Part shown: positions 1 to 9,800 of the stretch, in pieces
How the letters are laid out: each line of letters begins with the position of its first letter
How positions within the stretch are numbered: the stretch's first letter is position 1
Assembly (NCBI GenBank): GCA_903813345.2
Contig: CAIIXF020000009.1
Span: forward strand, 6,692,030 to 6,752,029
DNA length: 60,000 bases
From: Owenia fusiformis
Taxonomy: Eukaryota; Annelida; Polychaeta; Sabellida; Oweniidae
Direction of reading: 5' to 3'
The notes under the pieces: generated by a model
Database searches by the model: none
Told to the model about the DNA's origin: nothing
The model's input: the letters and a program-made list of their open reading frames with translations, nothing else
Program-made: the position numbers and the translations under genes

Positions 1-1319
1 AACTGACCTTTGACCTTGGAATTTCCTTGACACTTTTGGCAATACGCTGGGAAATAAATGTATAGCTATTACTAAACTGATAGCCATGATGGTGTATTGT
101 GTAAGTTCTAATGCTAAAACATTTTTGTTTCTATCAGAACGTTGCGTTATAACATCAATGTATCACTCTTCTGAAAATCCTGTCTTTACATTTTGTTTAA
201 AAACATAACATGAATGTTGATGAAGTCATATTACTGTACATTTTTGGACAGTATATTACTGGATACAGTATGTCTACAATATAAGCTAGGATGGTTTGAA
301 CTTTACATCAGGCCTTTAACAAGAATATGTATCAAGGGAATCAGGGATGCCAATCCTCCATACCAAGAAGCAAGCAATCCAGAATCAACCACTTTTATGT
401 GAGGTAAAATAGGAGGCAATGCAGAACATCCTATAACAGTAAGTAAGTCAGATACAAAGGATTAGAATCTGTTACAGAAGGGTATAGAAATTCAACAAAA
501 AAACTTCTCTATAATAAATTAATTGTACTTTAAAAGGGATTTATTCTACAACATTTATTCATTTAACATTCCCAGGTAACTATAATAATTTCATATTGTT
601 AAAATCTGCACAGGACAATGTACATGTAACATGCCCAGGCCCGTAGCCAGGGGGGTTTCGGAATTTCTTTCAAAATCATGCAGTTTTTCACCATTCTGAC
701 TATTTTTTGAGGGATTTTGGACAAATTTGCCAAAGTGAACCCCCCCACTAGTATTTTTTAGAAAAGCAAACCCCCCTTGGAAAATTCTGGCTACGGGCCT
801 GACGTCAATGTAGTAAACAAGGTGTGCAATTGGCACAACTCCTTTATGTTTCTCCATAGCTTTTAAAATCTGTTTTGTGCAACATAGGGGTAATAAATAA
901 GAGTTCAGTGATCTCGTAATAAATAATAATAAGGAGGCCTGGATAAATCCCAGGGTTCAAGTGAAATTTCCACATCCCCTGGATTCATGAAGAGTGATGT
1001 GACAGTTCTATGTGCAATAATTGATAGCAATTTTGCAATTATAAAGTTCAAGACTAAGAATTGTATTTATTCAATTTTTTGAGTTCTAACTCTTGCTACC
1101 TCTAGCAACAAAATATTACAACACCAACTAGAAATGATCCTAAACTATGTACAGAAGTTAAAGTTTAGTTATTAACATATTCTCATGTAATTTAAAAAGT
1201 CAAGCCTCCTTTGAGCCTCACTTAACAAATATTTTGAGGGAACAATGGGAGATAACCCTCCTTATCAAAAGTATGAAACAAATATTCTAGAAGTATCCTC
1301 CACCAGTGCATAAGTTAAA
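1..1319. other. Non-coding DNA upstream of the SCP gene
   Basis: No convincing coding exon is visible. The stretch holds an inverted-repeat element at 636-801 and two diverged copies of a ~120 bp block (about 345-470 and 1245-1370). The second copy contains the proposed first coding exon of the downstream SCP gene. The first bases of the window carry one TGACCTTTGACCT motif, the same DR1-type motif that is abundant at 14.9-19.9 kb. The short open frames here (214-402 and 591-857) look spurious; the second runs through the repeat element. Confidence 0.6.
636..801. mobile_element. Small inverted-repeat element (CAGGCCCGTAGCCA family), copy 1
   Basis: The left end reads CAGGCCCGTAGCCAG and the right end CTGGCTACGGGCCTG, which are reverse complements. 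The interior is ~135 bp, AT-rich, with G/C runs near both ends. Two further copies lie at 1521-1698 and 23015-23190. This is the layout of a non-autonomous MITE-like element. A minus-strand open frame runs through it but is not a gene. Confidence 0.8.
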
Positions 1320-3342
1320 ATGGAGGGCAATGCAGAACATCCTATGAGAGTAAGTAGTCAGATACTATTACGTAGAATCACACTAAGAAGAGTTTCAAAA
1401 TAATGAGGAATTTGTTTCAAACCTTTTGAATGTTCAGAAAATGTATACATGTTTTGGCTAAGATAAAACATTCGGATTTTTTTTATCAAAAATCAAGTGC
1501 TTAAATATATTATACAAAAACCTGGCCAGTAGCCAAGGGGGAGGGTCGGGGGTTTGAGCTTTTTCTCTGTTTTTTTCACAATTCTCTAGCACTTTTCAAG
1601 TAATTTTGGCCATATTTGGGCCAAAATTGTCAAAAGTGAACCCTCCTGGAATTTTTTAAAAGGTGAACACCCCTTGGAAAATCCTGGCTATGGGCCTGAA
1701 AATTATCAAAAGTAGCGAAAGTTGTGTTGAAGAAAATATGAATATAGTTCTTTTTTAATCATATTTCCAGGTCACCTTTCACGAATTAAGCTTTGCCTAT
1801 TCTCTTCAATCATGTCTTTCATGTATTTACATAATCAAAATGATGAAAGAACAAATTCAAAAAACTGAAACTGAGATAAAAAAGACATGTATAAAACATG
1901 TATAAGAATAAATTACTCGAGAAATTACTCTGAGAAAAGGCCATGAAGATCTTATATGCATTGAAACTGTAAAATCCTCAAAAATAACTAGAGGAAAGTA
2001 TTGGTAATGGAAATATTCAGGGTAACACTTTATGTACTGTTATGTTAACATAAAGTAATACTTAGTTTTTTACCCTTTTAACTTGAAAATAATAAAAACA
2101 GTAATGAATCTCTGAACTGCTGGAAGGTCAAACCATCCCAAAACAACAACTTAAAGTCTACCGAACAACATTTTGTAAAGAGAAATATCTCAATTATAGG
2201 TGGCAGATATTCCCAAATTTTGGTTGGAGAAGACTATGACAAAGCTTCATGTGAATGACCTGAACAAGAATGGAATATGGGATGCTGAAGACATGATGAT
2301 GGCTGCAGACAATATCATAAGAATAGGTAAGAATCAAGTATATACAAGCTTATTTAAAGGCTGTATTTAAAGATATGGAATTCAACACTGCAAGTCTGTG
2401 TCAAATTTCAATGGAAATTATGAATTAAAATAAAAGAAAATAAAGAAAAAAGTAGTGAATACATGTATATCAATCGTCCCTTATATTCACACATTAATCA
2501 AGCAAATTAGATATTTATTGCTTTGGATGAAAAATTGATTTATATTCTTTAGAAATTAAATTATAATGTAGTGAGTCAAGTTTTGAAAGGAATCCTGACA
2601 CAAACCACATGTCTAGCCATATCATATCACAAACCACATGTCTAGTCATATCATATAACAAACCACATATCTAGTCATATCATATCACAAACCACATGTC
2701 TAGTCATATCATATCACAAACCACATGTCTAGTCATATCATATCACAAACCACTTGCTAGTCATATCATATCACAAACCACATGTCTAGTCATATCATAT
2801 CACAAACCACATGTCTAGTCATATCATATCACAAACCACATGTCTAGTCATATCATATCACAAACCACATGGCTAGTCAATGGAAACATATATATTGATA
2901 TCCCTCTAGTACAATGATTGACTTTACAGGTAACCTCACTGGCGCAGCAGCTGAAAAGGTACGTAGAGGTATGCAAACAATAAGTGACACAGCCAGTCAC
3001 TTTAAAACTGCAACTTCACTTGAGCAGTGGCTGGTCGAAGAGTACAAACTAGCCAAAGATATTCAACGCTCTACATTTTGTGCCGACATCTTTGCAACAT
3101 CTTTCTTCGAGATATTCAATATTGATTCTGATGGCTTTGTCTCGATGGATGCTTTTATGACATACTGGAGAGCCTACAATTTGGACCCCGACTTTGCGTA
3201 CACACAGTTTGCATACATGGATACAAACAGAGATGGAAAGATCAGCAAGGCACAGTTTGCAGAGGCTGCAAGGGAATACTTGTGCAACACAGATGACCCA
3301 ACAAGTGCAAACAACTTCTGGGGACCGATAAAGAAGGACTAA
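1320..3342 (+). CDS. Sarcoplasmic calcium-binding protein (EF-hand), three coding exons
   Basis: Proposed coding exons are 1320-1349, 2200-2326 and 2930-3342, with GT-AG junctions and phases 0 and 1, giving about 190 residues, a normal SCP length. The second exon follows a TATAG acceptor and encodes VADIPKFWLEK and the first EF-hand (DLNKNGIWDAED). The last exon holds two more loops (NIDSDGFVSMDA and DTNRDGKISKAQ) and ends in NNFWGPIKKD; a closing FWGP motif is typical of SCPs. SCPs are soluble Ca2+/Mg2+ buffers of invertebrate muscle and neurons. The loops are odd: position 12, normally Glu, is Asp, Ala and Gln. The first exon (MEGNAEHPMR) is the weakest part; it fits phase and a GTAAGT donor but is short. 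AATAAA signals lie at 3492 and 3508. Other EF-hand families such as calexcitin are possible. Confidence 0.75.
1521..1698. mobile_element. Small inverted-repeat element (CAGGCCCGTAGCCA family), copy 2
   Basis: Same structure as the copy at 636-801, but diverged: the left end reads CCTGGCCAGTAGCCA and the right end TGGCTATGGGCCTG. It lies in the first intron proposed for the SCP gene. Confidence 0.7.
2600..2879. repeat. 29-bp minisatellite in the SCP intron
   Basis: Ten tandem units of about 29 bp (one of 28), each beginning CAAACCACATGTCTAGTC and followed by ATATCATATCA. Units start near 2601, 2630, 2659 and so on to 2861. The array ends about 50 bp before the acceptor of the last SCP exon, so it occupies the usual branch-point neighbourhood of that intron. 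Confidence 0.9.
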
Positions 3343-3846
3343 AACATTATCTAGATGAATGAATGTTTCAATAATATGATAACAATACAGCACTTTTTTC
3401 AAAGTTTGATAACAATTCATGAAAAGCTTTTGAAGACTTAATGCTTAGAAATAGTTTCATGGGAAGTAATATTTTTGAAATAACTTTTTGAAATAAATTT
3501 ATGATGAAATAAAAATTGTTTTTGAAATGCGCTATTTAATCTTTTATTATGGCAGTTAGTAGTGACAAATCAGGTGGTTAACTTAGATCAGAAAACATGT
3601 CAGATAACAATGCAGGCAAACATCAGTGATGCTTGTTCAGCTCATCCAGAGGATTTCCCAAAAAGGAGAGCAACTTTTGCCTATGGATGGGTTGTGCCGC
3701 CAACACACCCATGGAAGTGCAGACCCTTTCTGGTACATTCTCAGCATATCTGAGAGCTATATTTTCATCATTAAATACAAAGCTCTAACAAAGATTTCTG
3801 GAAAGGGGGGGGGGGGGGGGTGGCGTCACCTAAGCAATCTACTCAC
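3343..3846. other. SCP 3' region and G16 run; no gene seen
   Basis: Contains the SCP 3' UTR with two AATAAA signals near 3500. After it come ~250 bp with overlapping short open frames I do not recognise (3562-3868). A run of 16 G at 3805-3820 lies 26 nt beyond the donor of the last visible HERC exon, so it reads as a C16 tract in that intron on the transcript strand. Confidence 0.5.
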
Positions 3847-6800
3847 CTGGTTGTTTTGCCTTTGCTGAATCCAGTTGATGTAATCTTGTCTTATATGCAC
3901 TTTATCAACAAGCTCTGGGATATAGAACCTGTCATAAGGCACAATTTGCCCATTGTTATCATTCACCTACAAATACATACATTCTTACAGTATATGCCAA
4001 TATATATTATGGGTGGCAAAATCACATATTGTTTAATCATAGTTGTCCTCTTTAAGACATTAAAATAACACTGGCGTGCAAACAAAAATTTCATCTTCAA
4101 CTGCCTCGAAACAATATGAAATTCCATAGACATCAGTTTTATGCTGAAACAGGAGGAAAAGGACACAACTTTGAATCATTCTTTTGTGCATATTTATAAT
4201 ATGCAGATTGCAGCTACAGGAGTCATATAATTTAATAGTATAGGTTACAGTGAAGGTGCAAATGGAGCAGGTATCCTCTATCTTTGTCTATGGGACCTTT
4301 AAATAGTACAATGCAAATTGCTCGAATCTATACAATGTATAGTAGAACAATTGGAATATATGTAAAATCTAGTATGGAAATAAACAAACATTCCTCATTT
4401 GCAACTTCACTGTAGCCTGTATCTAAAGGCTACAGTATGGAGGTAGGGTAGAGTGATTTACTGGTACATCAAAGTAATAATGAGAATGCCATTTATGACT
4501 CTAAGAGGAACTATGATTTACTTGGTAATGCATTTAGCCATTTGTAGAATGCCTTCAATAAATGTCAGATATAAATATTTCATATTGTTTTTAGCTGATA
4601 GTGATTATCACCAGGATTCGACCTAAAAATGAAAATTACAGCTATCAAATAAAAAAGTCAAAATCACATTTAAAATATTGAAAAACATCAGACAGTCATT
4701 ATCAACAAAAATATTCTGAGAAATCATGCAAGCACTTTAATTTTGGAGATAATTTGACAAAGGTGTGTAAAAGTGATAAAGTCAACTCCTACGAGTGTTA
4801 TCAATATTTCGTTAGTGTTGCAAAAACAAAACAATATCAATCTATGAAGTCCATTTCGGTTGCATTAATTCCTACTGACATCTCCAACACATTAACAGAC
4901 TCCCTTACAAGGTATAAATAAAAACATACTATTATTTCAGATAATTCCATGTATTGATTTTAGTGCAATTCATCACTACAAATTTTATAATTCTTGACAG
5001 GGTCTCCATTTATCACTTTATCTAAATGTGTTTTTTTTATCTTGTGTTCCAGTCATTCCCCAGGGAGTCATTCTATGATAACTTTTCATCTCATAACGTT
5101 TCCAATAAAAATTGATGGGTTGATCTCCTTGATTGGTTTATAGAACAAAAGACATGATGATGCATCAGGAATCAATTTTACAAGGATAACCTCAGAATAA
5201 AGTCCAACAACACATCATTTCCATATTAACATGGCCCATTGAACATCATATACATATAAAAAATAAGACTCATTTCCAGTATAAAAAGCATACCATAGGA
5301 ATATATAAGCACAAATGCCAAAAGGGAAGGGTGACTAAACACTTTAAAGAAATGCAACAAGAGAATGACTTAATGAGTGAACCAAGATGCTGCACATATG
5401 CAGGTTTTACAACAGTAACTGAACTTCTCACAACAGGAGAATTTTAAATCAATAATACAAGTCAGGATGGGAGTAACAGTATTAAAGATAAACATGGACA
5501 CTATCATATTGAGTATACTTTTGGTTTTATATTCTGGAGACACCAGCCAAGTAGAAGCAACAGACTTCAATGAGACAAATGGGAACAAAACAGAAGACAT
5601 TGTGGAAACTACACAATCTACATTTGGTATAACAACTGAAACCAAAACATTGGGAAAGAATGTACCATTGAAAGGAACAGATTCTCAAAAGAGATATGCA
5701 TATGTCAACACTACAGGATCAACACAAGCAACATTTGAAAATAACACGAGAGATCCATTAACAATTCAAAAAGAAACATATATAACATTTAACTTCTGTG
5801 ACAACGAAGCAGCTTTGGCAGAAGTGAAGGACTGTACAACATATATGCCCAATCGCTACAGTTGTCACGGTTACTGTGGTTATAAAACAAGTTCAGAAAG
5901 AGATTGTGCGTGTGACATGCACTGTTTGGTGAACAACGATTGCTGTGCTGACTTTAAGCAAACGTGCCCTGTTGTAGCAGCAACATCTAAGAAGATAAGG
6001 GAGTCTGTCCAAGACAGAGAAATCAAGTGGAACTGCACAAACACAAAACATGATGTGTTTGTTAAGATGATAACAACATGCCCAGAGAGGAACACCCAAT
6101 GTGACATGCATGACTTGGATCTCCTTGAAGGATATATGCCAGTCTTTGATGAGAACACTGGTCTGTACTATCTCAATAACTACTGTGCAAAATGTAATAA
6201 CTTTACAGGTGGCAACCTTCAAATGCCTACAAAGGTTACATGTAAATCCTTCATAAGGGACGATTTAGACAATATAGCCGAACTACAGCAAGCTATATAT
6301 ACTGGAAGATGTACATTAAAATTTGATCAAATCGGACATCGGTGCTGGGAATACACAACAACTTGTCATCAAGATTGTTATAACAGAACTGTACAAACTC
6401 TTTGTAAAAGCAAGCCTATACAAATGTATTCCACAGGATATACTGTTTATAAAAATGAATATTGTGCTATATGTGCGAATGATTGGCCTGGGTCCAACTT
6501 GGGTATTTCAAAGCACTGCAGCCCATATTCATACTCAAGAGACTTCATATCTAAGGGGTTTTCTTTTTCTCTGTTGATGAATATTAACCCAGACAAAGGA
6601 CTTACTGTTGGGTATACTATAGGCGGCAAAAAGAATTATTTTCACTGCAATAACCTTACCAACTGTCACAATGCATGTGTTGTAGGATATGAATTACGAA
6701 ATGAAACATGTGTTTTAACCTATCGCCTAAAATCTGTCAAGGTATCATTTGAATACATCATTCCAGGTGAGATGTTTTCAGTTCTAGATATCAGCAGTGA

Positions 6801-9800
6801 ACTCATCTCATATTTCTCACTTGCTTTGGGACATTCAGAAACACTCACCGAAAGACTTGAAGGTAATCCATCATATAGCTTTTCAAAAAACTATGACATG
6901 GAAAATAACAGGCTGAAGGGTTTATTTATTGAGAAGTTTATTGTAAGATTCCCAGTCATGGACAAACTATCATTTCTCGACTTCCATAATACCACTGTGG
7001 ATGATATTATAAATTCTACAAAGGAGGAAAGTTATGTGAATAGTCCCGAAGCCTCTGAGATTGAAACATTGACAATGTGTGTGGATTTGGTCAATTTCAT
7101 AACATGTTATGATTGGTTGAATGGTACAGTCCTGTTTCAGAGAAACTATCAAATCAAAACGGTTGATCCTGCAGAAATCATGAGTCTTCTCACAATAGTA
7201 TGCTTGGTCCTCTCGATTGCATGCATGTTGATTCGTATTATCTGCCAAGTATTTGTCAGTATCTATCACACGTTTTCAGGTAAGATCCAGTTCTGTTTTG
7301 TCCTCTCATTGTGCGTTGCCCACATTTTGTACTTAATTGGTCCTTTAGTGACAGACACTCCAAGCCTTTGTAAAGCTATAGGTATTCTGATTCACTATTT
7401 CTTCTTAGTATCCTTCACATGGATGGCAATTATTGCCCTAGACATGTATTTGACATTTAGATCAACTCTACATGACTCTAAAGGATGGAAACGAGTTTTT
7501 GTTTATACATTCATATCAATGTTTCTACCAGCAATTGTAATATCTGTAGCCGTCACATTGGACAGTGTGTCAATTGTCACAAGTTTCAAACCTTTCTATG
7601 GTATCCAAGTCTCTGACTCATCAAAATCAATGTCTGAAGTTCAAACGTGTCAGATGAGCAACCCATATGCTACATTAGTGTTCTTTGCAGGCCCATTAGG
7701 AGTTATGATTGTATTCAACACAATTATGTACATATTAACTGTGCTCTCTCTAAAGAAGGCATGGAGTCAAACAGCGATGGCTTCAAAGGGAAACAATTCC
7801 CACTTTTATGTCTACATCAAACTGTTCATCATAATGGGCTTTACGTGGACCTTTGGATTCATTGGGCCTTTTGTACATGAAGCAATTGATTATCTGTTCA
7901 CTGTGTTGAATGCCAGCCAGGGAGTATTCATATTTATCTCCACTGTGTGTACAAAGGCTGTGTTGAATGAAATTAAGGCTAAGTGTAAACTGCCTACGAC
8001 AAGCAGTCATCATACCGCTCTAACACACAGTAATGATACTGTCAAAATGAATGTAACAAAAACTACAACAGCACAGCTATATGATGATGGGGCCATAAAT
8101 AGTACATATTTGTAATTGTTTAGGCTGACCCCCATGACCCGGACATGAATAAATTGTATAATTCGATTTTGAATAAAATCACATTGATACAATAAGGGTC
8201 AGGCCACAATTAACAGAGTTTTCAGATGAAAACTGGTTCAAGTGATAATTGTCACAAATCAGTCGAGCTTCTCTGGAGGTTGTGAACCATCAGTGGATAG
8301 ATCCTGGAAATGGGTGTCAAACAAACTGAACAAGAGGAACTCCATAAATTTCAACTAAACCATATCCATGTTTCTCCAGTTGTTGAATTTTTTTCTAAAT
8401 ACATGTACATGTAGTTGAATGAATCAGCTAGGAGTGCACCTTATGTTGACTGTTTCATTCATAATACTGAACAAATCCATCCATCCAAAATTGGTGGGGT
8501 AGGAACATTTTGCTCTGTCATATACAGGGTGGGCCAAAGTTGTTACCTAATTATAGTAAAATAAAATCAGAATGGGAAACACTTTTGGCCTACCCTGTAA
8601 TTGATGTAAAACATGGTTAAAATGTAGCACTGAGTCGAGTGAGAGCATACTGGTAGATCTTTCTGCTCCGAGATGAGTGATACTCATTTGGTATAATTAT
8701 CAAACTGAGTAGCTGTGATTTATAACTGTCAGGAGAATAATAAGATATGAAATGCTTTTAGCCATTTGTAGAATGAAATGAATAATGTCTGATATAAATA
8801 ATAGATTATTTCACGTTGCTTTTAAAGCTGTTGGTAATTAATATAATAATAATAATTACAATTGTCAAATGAAAAGATGAAATCATATTTCAAATAAATT
8901 TTTACTTATTACAAATAAGCGATTTTATGATCAAAGTGAACTGTCAATCATTTTGTGCATTCCATTCAGTGGGTGGAGCTTTGCTTAAATCTGCCCTTAA
9001 ATTTCAGCATATTTTCCAGTACATATTTTTTTTATTCCAGTAAAATTTATAGCCAAAATATCAAAGTACATTTACAATGCACTTTGTGAATAATTTGGTT
9101 ATAAAAATGCTAATGTTCTTTCTTCTTGGTGTACACAATTGATGAAAAATAAGTACTTACAGTATTCAGCTTCTTCAGGAACTCCATACAAACTTCTAAG
9201 CCTTTCTGCCTTGCATATATCTGCAAAGAAGCCATTCACACAAATTCAAATATACAGTAAAATCTGTGTACAGTGAACATCTTACTGTTGGTAAGTGTTC
9301 ACTACAGAGGCAGTTTTATACAGAAGTCATTGGAGTATGTGTTGAGAAGGGGTGTTCACTAGACACAGGTGTTCACTAAGACAGGTTTAACTGTATACTA
9401 TTTTTAATGTATTCATGAATGATATAATATATGCTGCAATGGGCTTTTTTCTGAGAAGGGAAAATGGTACAATGCATTAGCAATATATTCTCTTTTATAG
9501 TTCTTACACCTATTTTCAAGCATTGAACAGTTGTCACTCTCAGATTATTTCTACCATAGTTATGGAAATTGTTATTCTGTATTTTTACAATGTGCTTGTA
9601 CATCCACATATAAGTATGTTTTAGTCACTTAAAAGCCATACATCACCTCAAAGTCATTGTTTGATGGTGGACAGTTCAGCATAAACATTACACATTGCTT
9701 GTATATCTGCAAACAAAAAAGGGACATGACACATTGCTTGTATATCTTTAAACAAAAAAGGGACATGACACATTGCTTGTATATCTGCAAACAAAAAAGG

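Noticed and set aside
591-857. Minus-strand 88-codon frame
   Set aside because: It runs through the inverted-repeat element at 636-801 and a decayed flank.
1-3800. Search for HECT-domain exons of HERC on the minus strand
   Set aside because: I looked for the conserved HECT and pre-HECT motifs and found none; they probably lie left of the window.
3562-3868. Overlapping plus-strand frames (PLPMDGL..., FAYGWVVPP...)
   Set aside because: No splice signals or recognisable domain, and no HERC HECT match on the minus strand; likely a repeat fragment.
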